NCBI GenBank assembly: GCA_910578285.1
Contig: CAJTQL010000002.1
Span: forward strand, 62,001-126,000
Length of the DNA: 64,000 nucleotides
Reading direction: 5' to 3'
From: an uncultured Helicobacteraceae bacterium
GTDB lineage: Bacteria > Campylobacterota > Campylobacteria > Campylobacterales > Helicobacteraceae
Positions 43,995 through 52,264 of this stretch are shown piece after piece. Below the pieces are notes generated by a model. It ran no database searches, was not told where the DNA came from, and saw only the letters and a list, made by a program, of their open reading frames with translations. The position numbers and the translations under genes were made by a program. Within the stretch, counting starts at the first letter, position 1; every line of letters begins with the position of its first letter.

Positions 43995-44780
43995 ATGCAA
44001 AACACACAAGAAAAGATAGTAACTTATGAGGAAATCCAAGCAAATCCTATGCTTAAATGGTTTTTTGAAAGGTTTTCTAATGACGAAATTAAGCGCACTG
44101 CAGAAGATGAGTTTTTTAAAGAATGGCAAGAATATGTAAAAAATGAGGATATGGAAAGGGTATATTTCTTAGAACCTTTAAAAGGCAAAGATCCACGAGA
44201 GGCTATTTTGGGTAGCACGTATTGTCGCACAATGGCTCAATTTCTATTTCTTGGTCAATTTTCTTATGAATATTATGAGTTTATTTTACAATTTATCCAC
44301 GATAAAAAATATTTGAATCTTCTACTCTACGATTTGTATGGTTGTGAGATGGAACTAGAGGATATAAAAAAACTCTGCTTACTCTTAGTGGATAAGGGTG
44401 CAAATCTCAATGCTTCATTTTATCAAACTTTGACTCATAGTTGTTGGTGTCAAACACTCTTGCATCGTTATTGTTCTTTTGTGCTTAACGACACGAAGCA
44501 AGGTAGAGAAAAGCAGCTTGAAATCGTGCAATTTCTCTTGGAGTTTGGAGCTGATCCTAATATAAAAAATTCTGAGGAAGAGAATATGTTACATAAAGCA
44601 ATAGGTTATGAAGAGCAAAAACTTGCAAATCTCATTATTCAAAGTGGCAAGATAAAAGATATAAATGCAAGAACCGAAAACAATTTTAAGGCTTTTGTGT
44701 ATCCTTTAGGCTATAATCCTGACTATGAACTACCATCAATGGATGATAAATTTGTAGGTAAAGGAGATAGTACACGATGA
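43995..44780 (+). CDS. ankyrin-repeat protein
   Basis: 261 residues. The C-terminal half has ankyrin repeats: LCLLLVDKGANLNASF..TLLHRYCSF, then LEIVQFLLEFGADPNIKNSEEENMLHKAI and LANLIIQSGKIKDINART. The N-terminal half is charged and helical. No signal peptide. GAGGAGAACAA precedes the ATG. Its stop overlaps the next gene by ATGA. Ankyrin proteins in such islands often act as immunity or regulatory partners of toxins; this is inference. Confidence 0.7.
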   Translation: MQNTQEKIVTYEEIQANPMLKWFFERFSNDEIKRTAEDEFFKEWQEYVKNEDMERVYFLEPLKGKDPREAILGSTYCRTMAQFLFLGQFSYEYYEFILQFIHDKKYLNLLLYDLYGCEMELEDIKKLCLLLVDKGANLNASFYQTLTHSCWCQTLLHRYCSFVLNDTKQGREKQLEIVQFLLEFGADPNIKNSEEENMLHKAIGYEEQKLANLIIQSGKIKDINARTENNFKAFVYPLGYNPDYELPSMDDKFVGKGDSTR

Positions 44781-45196
44781 AAAAGTTTGTAATATTGATA
44801 GGTTTAGCATTTAGCATATGCTTTGCGGATAGTGCAGAGGAAATCTATAGAAATAGGCTAAGTGATAGTATAGAGATAGTTATTACATATTTAAATGAAA
44901 AAGAAATTGCTTTTAAGTTTAAGCAAGATAATGAGATTTTGCTAAGTGGCAAGGCTGTGGATAAGTATAGCTATCTTGGATTAGAGAGTAATGAGGATGA
45001 AGATGGGAGAGATTATCTTGCGATTGAATATTGGAACATAGCTGATGAATGTTTGCTAAGTTTTAGGATACAATGCGAACCAGCCGATGAGAGCGACACA
45101 AAGAAGCGTTTAAGAATTGTGGGCAATAGAGACATAGGAGAGCCATGTAAAAAGTATCTCGAGCTTGAAGATGTGATATTTTTTAGGCAAGATTAG
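44777..45196 (+). CDS. small secreted hypothetical protein
   Basis: 139 residues with a signal peptide (MKKFVILIGLAFSICFADS). The mature part is acidic and beta-rich (YLAIEYWNIADECLLSFRIQ) with three cysteines. It is translationally coupled to the ankyrin gene. Secreted small proteins next to ankyrin proteins may be periplasmic immunity proteins. Unrecognised. Confidence 0.6.
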   Translation: MKKFVILIGLAFSICFADSAEEIYRNRLSDSIEIVITYLNEKEIAFKFKQDNEILLSGKAVDKYSYLGLESNEDEDGRDYLAIEYWNIADECLLSFRIQCEPADESDTKKRLRIVGNRDIGEPCKKYLELEDVIFFRQD

Positions 45197-45246
45197 TTTT
45201 AGAATCTAAAACAATTAGAAATCTTAAATCTCGTATAGGAGAAATA

Positions 45247-46082
45247 ATGCGTTTAATGATTTTTATGTGTTTTGCTATGAGTATTATGTATGCTGTGGGC
45301 AATGTGTATGATATGCATTTTAAAGATATGTTATCCAATCAAGCTCCTTATACTAGCACCCTGCATAAAGATAAAGAAACGCAATCTGCAATACATTATA
45401 AAGGGACAATCACATTAAGCCGGGTGCTTGAATGGCAGATGTATGAGGAGGAAGTGGATTTTTATTGGCGTTTAGTGTTTTTCCCTGATACACCAAATGC
45501 TCTGCCTAGACTTTTTACGAATGATAATTAAGCAATTTTTCTAAATGATACACTTAAAAAAGATGCTTTTCCCAAAAATAGTTTTTTACAAATTTATAAT
45601 GTTTTGCCAAATCAATTAAGTCAAGCAGATGAATATATCTTAGGCGGAATAGCAATGCGTGCAACGCTAACTTTAAAAGATTATTATATTAACAAACATT
45701 TAGATACTGAAGCCGATACACATTATTATGCGACCATTGAAACAGATTCTGCAAAAATATCAAATAATGTAAAAAAAAATGGTATATTGACAAAGACGCT
45801 CTTCCTTGCGAATATTTGCTTTTTCCTATTACCAAATATTCTCATATCAATCTACGCCAATCCCCTAATGGAAAAATACTCACAGAGATTCAAAAAAGTG
45901 ATATGGCAAAATCTTGTCAATTCCAAGATGACAAAGGCTTACTTCTACATCTTGGAGAAGATTCCACCAATCCCAAATGGCTAAAAGTAGCTTATATCCC
46001 ACCAGAAGCAAAAGACACAAGCAAGGCAATCTATGGTGTAATCCATAAAAGTCAGGTAAGCTTAGGTTGTGATGAAAATTAA
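45247..46082 (+). pseudogene. broken secreted SH3-like protein
   Basis: ATG 45247 begins a signal-bearing protein (MRLMIFMCFAMSIMYAVG). The frame hits TAA at 45529-45531, continues intact as AIFLNDTLKKDAFPKNSF to AMRATLTLKDYY, then shifts at an A9 run (45771-45779). After the shift, SHINLRQSPNGKILTEI and WLKVAYIPP with YGVIHKSQV give a bacterial SH3-like C-terminus up to 46082. One added A would restore the second frame. The stop and the frameshift are independent lesions. It is placed directly upstream of the Tlde1-like gene (11-bp overlap). Confidence 0.65.
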
Positions 46083-46881
46083 GTATTATTCAATCTCAAG
46101 TGATACCTACAAGGGAAATATAATAACATTTAATCCTAAAGAATATTTGCAAAGCCATATACAATCAAATCAAACAAGCTCTCAAGGTCCAAATTCAAAA
46201 GCACAAACAAACAATTCACAACCATCATCAAACTCTCAAACCACCAATCCTCCCAACTATTCCCAACAACTCCAATACCTCACACAGGGAGATTATACTT
46301 TAGTTATCTTTGCTTATCTACGCTCCCCAGCCTATAAAGCGAGGAATTATACCACCCATACCAAACTAGATTATAAACCTCCTTTATCACTTCAATTTAA
46401 TGGTAAAGAACTTCAAATATTAGAATGGGGAGAGGTAAAAAGGGATAAGCTAGATTCTAATATATTTGATAAAAAAAGAATCTTTCAAGCAAGAAGTGGT
46501 AAGCCTATACCTATTGCCTCACAAAATAATACAAACACCCAAAACAATAATACAAATTATATAGGTAATCTTATTCTTAATCCAGATAATCCTCAAGAAT
46601 ACTTTGATTATTCTAAGCAAAGACAAAAACAAAAAGACAAAGGAGCAATTCCAGAGGGAACATATTACATAGACATCAATAAAAGTAAAAATGATAAGAG
46701 TAGTGGTATAAGAACATACGATAATGCTTGGTATTTTCTTTCAAGAAATAAAGAGGGAGAGAAATGGGGCAAATACAATATCCCTATCTATACCAATAAA
46801 GAATGCACGAATACTGAAACTACCACACAAAGAAATAATTTCTTTATTCACGGGGGAGAAAGCTATGGAGAGAAAATATGA
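46072..46881 (+). CDS. Tlde1/DUF2778-like effector, C-terminally truncated
   Basis: 269 residues, no signal. An Asn/Gln/Ser/Pro-rich linker (about 35-65) leads to LSLQFNGKELQILEWGE, KGAIPEGTYYIDI and FFIHGGESYG. This is the order of the DUF2778 / Tlde1 L,D-carboxypeptidase-like type VI effectors, which normally continue as HGG..GSAGCIDL with a catalytic Cys. Here the protein stops right after IHGGESYGEKI, before the Cys, so the catalytic end appears lost. Start ATG 46072. The stop overlaps a small membrane gene (ATGA). Confidence 0.55.
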   Translation: MKIKYYSISSDTYKGNIITFNPKEYLQSHIQSNQTSSQGPNSKAQTNNSQPSSNSQTTNPPNYSQQLQYLTQGDYTLVIFAYLRSPAYKARNYTTHTKLDYKPPLSLQFNGKELQILEWGEVKRDKLDSNIFDKKRIFQARSGKPIPIASQNNTNTQNNNTNYIGNLILNPDNPQEYFDYSKQRQKQKDKGAIPEGTYYIDINKSKNDKSSGIRTYDNAWYFLSRNKEGEKWGKYNIPIYTNKECTNTETTTQRNNFFIHGGESYGEKI

Positions 46882-47066
46882 ATAAAAAGCAAAATATAAA
46901 ATATGATAAGTTTGGAGAGGAAATTATGTATGAGATAAGATATAATTTAAGTTAGTGGGATTATTTTATAATTGGGACAATATTTTTGTTTGGTATTGCC
47001 ATAGTGTGTGGAACCATAAAGCAACCAATATTACAATCATGTGATTGGTTTCTTCTATTCCTATAA
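46878..47066 (+). pseudogene. small membrane protein interrupted by TAG
   Basis: ATG 46878 overlaps the effector-like stop. MNKKQNIKYDKFGEEIMY leads to RYNLS, then an in-frame TAG, then WDYFIIGTIFLFGIAIVCG and CDWFLLFL, ending at TAA 47064-47066. One TM helix is evident. It sits exactly where an immunity gene for a Tlde1-type effector would be, but it is now broken. Confidence 0.5.
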
Positions 47067-47232
47067 TGCTAGGCATATATCATTTATGTGGGCAAAAAAT
47101 GTGGGATATAGTGCTTCATTCTAGGATTGATTTGTAAAAAAGATGATGAGATTTTGGTAAGTGCCCATCATTTTTGTGTATTTGAGAACAATCATTGGTT
47201 GGTAAATAATTTTTAAAATTTGTTCCTTTTAA

Positions 47233-47451
47233 TACGTATATGAACAGCTTATCCCACATAGCAATCATCTTGTTTCTACTGAATTGCCATCGTGGCATTT
47301 TCCCTATGAGAAACAATCGCGTAAAGAAGGGGCAAAAAATATCCAGTGGTTGCCTATGAAGCAATGGCATAGCAATGAGATAGGCACAAGGATAGATAGC
47401 CCAATGCTTGAAACTCAAATGCTAGGTACATTTGTAGCAGCATTTGAGTAG
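47233..47451 (+). pseudogene. C-terminal gene fragment
   Basis: An open frame without a start codon: YVYEQLIPHSNHLVSTEL, PSWHFPYEKQSRKEG, AKNIQWLPMKQWHSN and ending LETQMLGTFVAAFE. Protein-like and soluble. Fragments in other frames just upstream (AHHFCVFENNHWLVNNF near 47160) suggest multiple frameshifts. Parent family unknown. Confidence 0.45.
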
Positions 47452-47457
47452 GATAAC

Positions 47458-48813
47458 TCATTTTATCTTTAGTAAGGATAAAATTTCCTCTTTATCCTTG
47501 CTATCCTTGAGTATCTCATAAAGGTTTTTCCCATAATAAGCGCCAAGTTTTTCCAAATCTATACCATTTTTTGCAAACTGCTTTAGAATTTCTTGCATAT
47601 AATCATATTCCATAACTTTGTCTTTGAAATTATGAACAAACATAAGCAGAGCAGTTGCTTCACTTCCAGAATAATCTGCAAGTATAGAATCTGCTGACAA
47701 GAGATTAAGCTCTAAAAACTTTAAAAATTTTGGCAAATGTCTTTGTTCAAGGTAATAATCACCAATGGTTCGAGGGTTATATGTTACCCCTTGTAAATCC
47801 ACCTCTATAGCATTATTAAAAAGTATGTAAATTAAATCTGCATTAACAAAAAAGCTCAACATTTTTTTATCATTGAAAATTTCTTTAGGGTAGTGTGCTA
47901 GAAGCTCCTTAAAAAATATATCAAGTGTTTTTTCATTAAAGTCATCTTTAGAACCCATATATTCAGGATCAATATCAAGTGCTTCAAAAAACCCTTCATT
48001 GATTTCATTGCCTAAGTTTTGCACAAAGAAGCGTAGAATATCCTGCACTTCTTGTGTTGGGTTTGATTTAAGTGCTACATATACGCCAAAATTATTTTCT
48101 TTATCAATAGTAACCTTATAGCCAAGCGTTACTAAATACTTCGCATATTCTAATTTCCCATATCGCAGACAGTTTTGCATTACCTCATTGCTGATAGGAA
48201 TGTGTATATTTTGCGATTTTGCTTGATTGACAAGGGCAGTGAAAAAATCTTTATCAGGGAGTGCTGTGCCTACTACCCCAGGTGGCAAATAAAAGCAAAG
48301 CCTTGCACATTCTATGTATTCCTCTTTGCTTAGAATTTGTAGTTTTAAAAGGCATTCTTTTGCGCGGGCATAGTCTCTTATCTTTACAATTTTATAGAGC
48401 AATGCCACACTTGGATTATCCATATCAAAGACAGTTTTATACCATAATGGCGGATTTTTTGATATCGGGCAGTCTTGAAAAACCCCTTTTGCTTTTTCTG
48501 CCAATTCTTCACTTAGATTCCAAGCATCTAAATTACTTGTGAAAGACTTTGCCCCGCTAAACATAAAGGCAATATCCTCTGCTTTTTTTGGCTTCCATTT
48601 GCTTAAATCACTCTCAAAAGATTCACAATTTTCAAACATACTCCTAAAGTTTTTCACGCTTGAGACATTCCATTTGCTTAAATCCGCCTTAAAATATTTA
48701 AGTCCTACAAAAAGCTTGCACATATCATTGATTTTACTCGTATCCCATTGCTCTATACCGCTAAAATCTTTTCTATTTGTGCGCCAATGGAATATCTCAA
48801 GGAAATAATTCAT
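47458..48813 (-). CDS. DUF285/BspA-like repeat protein
   Basis: 451 residues. The N-terminal ~110 residues carry three DUF285 (BspA-like leucine-rich) units: FSGIEQWDTSKINDMCKLF, KADLSKWNVSSVKNFRSMF and ESDLSKWKPKKAEDIAFMF. The rest is ankyrin-like helical (CLRYGKLEYAKYLVTLGYKVT). It starts inside a repeat (RTNRKDFSGIE), with no strong ribosome site before ATG 48813, so the N-terminus is probably truncated. No signal peptide. Similar proteins occur in multiple copies in Helicobacter relatives; the role is unknown. Confidence 0.6.
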   Translation of the reverse strand: MNYFLEIFHWRTNRKDFSGIEQWDTSKINDMCKLFVGLKYFKADLSKWNVSSVKNFRSMFENCESFESDLSKWKPKKAEDIAFMFSGAKSFTSNLDAWNLSEELAEKAKGVFQDCPISKNPPLWYKTVFDMDNPSVALLYKIVKIRDYARAKECLLKLQILSKEEYIECARLCFYLPPGVVGTALPDKDFFTALVNQAKSQNIHIPISNEVMQNCLRYGKLEYAKYLVTLGYKVTIDKENNFGVYVALKSNPTQEVQDILRFFVQNLGNEINEGFFEALDIDPEYMGSKDDFNEKTLDIFFKELLAHYPKEIFNDKKMLSFFVNADLIYILFNNAIEVDLQGVTYNPRTIGDYYLEQRHLPKFLKFLELNLLSADSILADYSGSEATALLMFVHNFKDKVMEYDYMQEILKQFAKNGIDLEKLGAYYGKNLYEILKDSKDKEEILSLLKIK

Positions 48814-48852
48814 AAAAATCTCTGCAAGGCTTTTGATATAGGTTAAATCAAT

Positions 48853-49724
48853 TTACCCAAGATTTACTTCCTCAATCTCTACAAGAACTTTTAGTTCAAA
48901 AGTGTTAAGCGGGATAAATGATAACTCTTTATGCTTTGGCTTAAAGTTGCCTTTTTTATCATAAAAGACAGAGTTGTGGAGGGCAGATTCTATACTCTTA
49001 CCTTTTGTGATAGATTCTAAAACTTCCCTTAGCTTATAGACACTTCCTTTTTTGAGTTGCTTTCGTGCTTCGCCGCTATAATCTTTAAATCCTTGAGCGT
49101 TATAATCTACGCTGATAAATAGCAAAAAGGCTGCTTGAATGCCCTCTCCAATTTCTTTGCCGCCTTTTGAATCTTCGACGATAACATCAATAAGAGAGTC
49201 TATGGCTTTATCACATATTTCTAAAAGGTTTTTGCCAATGCGTTTTCTCTCTATTTGCCCACTTTGCAGGATATGTAAAGCCTTTAGCACTTCATAGTTT
49301 TGTATTGCCTCTATAAGCTCTTTGGGCTTTGTGCGCTATTTGCCTTGACTTGAGAATCTAGCCTTAGCTGCAAATCTTTTTCATTCATTAGCTCTTCTAA
49401 AAGTGTGCGGATTTTGGCTAAATCTTCGTCAAGCAATTTATCTTCAAACCACCTTTGAAAGTCATTGCTATCGCATTCAGATGCGGGAATACCTGTCTCA
49501 TCTTCATACTCTAGCTCATACTCTTCGTAATCAGTCTGCATTGTCATTTCATAAGCACAATCTTCTATATGCTTGAGTGCAGCTTTAATTTCTTTTTTGG
49601 CATTTTTGACATTGGCTTTAAGATATGCAATTATGGCTTCCTCACTCATATTATCATTTTCTAGTATGAGAGATAGAAGAGTTTGTGTTGTTGCTGCTTT
49701 ATTTGGTTTTTCCTCTTTTTGCAT
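48853..49724 (-). pseudogene. hypothetical gene split by a frameshift
   Basis: The upstream half, from ATG 49724 (137 residues, acidic, DDYEEYELEYEDETG-like), ends VKANSAQSPKSL. The downstream half reads PKELIEAIQNYEVLKALHIL in the next frame and ends at 48853. Joining them at a CCC run near 49325 by one extra C gives a continuous ~290-residue protein. The upstream half has AAAGGAG. It could be two genes, the second from a GTG at 49290, but the join is smooth. Unrecognised. Confidence 0.55.
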
Positions 49725-49795
49725 TTTGTCTCCTTTGTGATTTGAAAAATTAGAATTAATTATATGTAAAAAACCATATAATAAAATCCTAGATT

Positions 49796-50920
49796 TCAGA
49801 CATTAAAAACTTGGCGATACTCTTCTCGTATTGTATGGAGTAAAATATAAGAATCATTCCTGTACACTTCCCAATATTTAAAGCCATTCAGTCGATTCGC
49901 TTTTGCATTTTTTAATTGTGCAGCGAGGGTGTGTATATCATAAACTTGCCCATCAAATTCGAGTTTGCCTTCCTGTGTGAGTGTCGCTTCAAAACATGTA
50001 TTTTTTAAATACAATTTTTCCTCAACATGCAAGAATCCAGCCGCAATCATTGTGCTCAAAGTTGCCTTTATGGGTTTCTTGTCAAACTCTGCTTTTGCAA
50101 CGGGGCTATCCTCAAACACAATAGAATCCAAACGTTGTTTGCCATAGTGAATATAATCAGTGTTTTGTTCCAACATGATAAAATCCCTACCTAATCTTTT
50201 TGCCGCTACCGCCGTGGTCATCGTGCCGCCAAAGGGGTCGAGCACAACATCGCCTAGCCGAGAACTAATGGCAATAATCCGATAGAGAAGCGATTCTGGC
50301 TTTTGCGTGTTGTGCAGCTTATTTCCACTAGAATCTTTAAGTCTTTCTTTGCCATTGCAAATGGGGATTTTCCAAACACTTCCAAGTTGTTTGCGTGCTC
50401 CATTTTCAAAATCAATAATTTCACAATTGAGCTCTTTTGCCGTTTTATAGTTAAATGTATATTTCGCATTTTTATCTTTTGTTGCCCAAATCAATGTTTC
50501 ATGCGCATTATTGAGCCGTGTGCCATGAAAATTGGGTGTTGGATTGCTCTTGTGCCAAATCACATCATTGATAAACCAAAAGCCAAGCTCTTGCATGATT
50601 GCCCCGAGACTATAAATACATTGCATAGAACCAATGACCCAAATGCTGCCATTAGGTTTGATGATTCTATGGCATTGTTCGAGCCACAACCGACTAAAAT
50701 GCAGATAATCCGCATGATTGCCAAAAGTGTCCCACGCATCATCGCAACCGCGAAAATCGCTACCCTCTGGACGTTGCAAGCAACCTTGCGTGCGCATAAA
50801 ATAGGGCGGGTCGGCGAAAATGAGGTCAATGCTCGCATTGGGGATTGTTTGTAACAGCTCGAGGCTATCGCCCTGCAAGATTTGATTGAGTGGCAGCTGA
50901 TATGTCTCGCGAGATTTCAT
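49796..50920 (-). CDS. solitary adenine-N6 DNA methyltransferase, CcrM/HinfI-like
   Basis: About 374 residues, beta-class. The catalytic DPPY is at 37-40 (IDLIFADPPYFMRTQG), motif I follows in the C-terminal half as VLDPFGGTMTTAVAAKRLGR, and a C-terminal RAMA-like domain ends GFKYWEVYRNDSYILL. M.HinfI and CcrM methylate GANTC, the likely target. Motif I reads FGGTMTT where CcrM-type proteins usually have FxGTGTT. No restriction gene is adjacent. ATG 50920 (MKSRETYQ) has GGAATTAAA upstream; the longer reading is rejected. Confidence 0.85.
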   Translation of the reverse strand: MKSRETYQLPLNQILQGDSLELLQTIPNASIDLIFADPPYFMRTQGCLQRPEGSDFRGCDDAWDTFGNHADYLHFSRLWLEQCHRIIKPNGSIWVIGSMQCIYSLGAIMQELGFWFINDVIWHKSNPTPNFHGTRLNNAHETLIWATKDKNAKYTFNYKTAKELNCEIIDFENGARKQLGSVWKIPICNGKERLKDSSGNKLHNTQKPESLLYRIIAISSRLGDVVLDPFGGTMTTAVAAKRLGRDFIMLEQNTDYIHYGKQRLDSIVFEDSPVAKAEFDKKPIKATLSTMIAAGFLHVEEKLYLKNTCFEATLTQEGKLEFDGQVYDIHTLAAQLKNAKANRLNGFKYWEVYRNDSYILLHTIREEYRQVFNV

Positions 50921-51190
50921 TTTAATTCCAAGTTTCTTTGCGAAGATAAGAAACGTCCATCGCAGACAAATTGCCATTAATGCAGCAATTGTTCCTTAAA
51001 GTTTTGCAAACGAAAAAATCAATGATTTGTATCAATTTCGACTCCCATGCATTGTCTAGTAAAGGCGCAAATGCCCTATCTTGGATAATCCAAGCGTTTC
51101 ATGCTTTGGACAAGGCGCAACATCATATCCACAATATGCTGCGGTGCGAAACTTGCGCAAGAGATTTGACATCACGCATTGTTTGCAATG

Positions 51191-51826
51191 CTATGGAAAC
51201 AATTTTTTCATGAGCACATCAAACATGCTCTTTTTCTCGGGTAGCGGTTCGATGCCCACAGCAGCAGATTCTGCAGCACTCGCCCCGCGCGTGTCGGGTA
51301 GCTGCGATTGTGAATCGGGCAGGGTGATGTAGCATCGTTGTTGTTGCCCACCGACAATCGCCTCCCAACGATAGGTCAGCGGATAGGGGTTGTCGGGAGT
51401 GAGGAAATGCAGCCCCTCGCGCCCGACATAGACGACATCAAGCGACAAAACCTGTCCATCAATTAGCGAAACGCGTGTATTGGGCTTATGAAACAGCGCT
51501 TCACCAAGCGCAAAGCCCACATTGGGGATAAATGTGCACATTGCAACGATGAGTATGAGCGCATATAGCCCGCGCCAAAGGCTCGCCCAAAATGGAGGAT
51601 AGACAATCAATGTGCCGACAATGATGGCAAGGAGAAACATCACCCAGCCAAAGCCGCTATGAAAGATGGTATCGTAAAAAAAGGGATTATAAAAAACCTG
51701 CCTGCCGCAATCTTTGATGTGATAGAAACTGATGTATCCCTCAAGGATTCCAGCAATGATAATCGCTACAGGCACAAGCGCAAAAAGTGAGCCAAAAAAT
51801 AAAACCCCCAAAACCCGTGAAATCAT
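51191..51826 (-). CDS. integral membrane hypothetical protein
   Basis: 211 residues with three TM helices: near 7-30, 58-75 and 85-107. A periplasmic or cytoplasmic C-terminal beta domain follows (VSLIDGQVLSLDVVYVGREGLHFL), then a Ser/Ala-rich tail. It is 10 bp downstream of the YrdC-like gene and after carB on the same strand; H. pylori has a membrane gene (HP0920) in a similar place. Function unknown. Confidence 0.65.
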   Translation of the reverse strand: MISRVLGVLFFGSLFALVPVAIIIAGILEGYISFYHIKDCGRQVFYNPFFYDTIFHSGFGWVMFLLAIIVGTLIVYPPFWASLWRGLYALILIVAMCTFIPNVGFALGEALFHKPNTRVSLIDGQVLSLDVVYVGREGLHFLTPDNPYPLTYRWEAIVGGQQQRCYITLPDSQSQLPDTRGASAAESAAVGIEPLPEKKSMFDVLMKKLFP

Positions 51827-51835
51827 AAAACCTCC

Positions 51836-52264
51836 TTAGCGAATCCGTTTGATTGCATAATGATTAAGTCGATAGATTTTTGAAGGCGTGCGTTCACATA
51901 GCAGATTATCGCGCTCAAAGACGCAAATTCGTGCTGAACGTAGCGCAAAATCTATGCAAAATTTCTCGCCGCTTTTGTTTGCCGAGCTGCTAAATAATCC
52001 AGCAAAACGTTGCAAAAAGCCTGCATGTGGACAATCGGCGACTAGTCGCACAGCACGATTGCGAATAATGAACGTGCAACGGCGGCTCTTGCGCACACGG
52101 GTGGCAAATTTTTTGGGCACACGCATGACTGCGCGCAAATTTGATAGCCGCGTTGTTGTCCAAACAAAGGGCTTGTTTGTCTCACGATTTTTTGCGCGCG
52201 CGATTGTATCGGGATTGTGTGCCAAAAAACCTGCTGTGGTATCTGTTTGGGCAAGATAGAGCAT
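51836..52264 (-). CDS. short YrdC/Sua5-like protein
   Basis: 142 residues. MLYLAQTDTTAGFLAHNPDTIARAKNR resembles the DTxxGL/K-R motif of Sua5/YrdC proteins, which make threonylcarbamoyl-AMP for tRNA t6A. SSSANKSGEKF matches the family's SSAN.SG. It is shorter than typical Sua5/YrdC (~180-200), so it may be a divergent paralogue. The start overlaps the carB stop (TAATG). Probably co-transcribed with carB. Confidence 0.65.
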   Translation of the reverse strand: MLYLAQTDTTAGFLAHNPDTIARAKNRETNKPFVWTTTRLSNLRAVMRVPKKFATRVRKSRRCTFIIRNRAVRLVADCPHAGFLQRFAGLFSSSANKSGEKFCIDFALRSARICVFERDNLLCERTPSKIYRLNHYAIKRIR

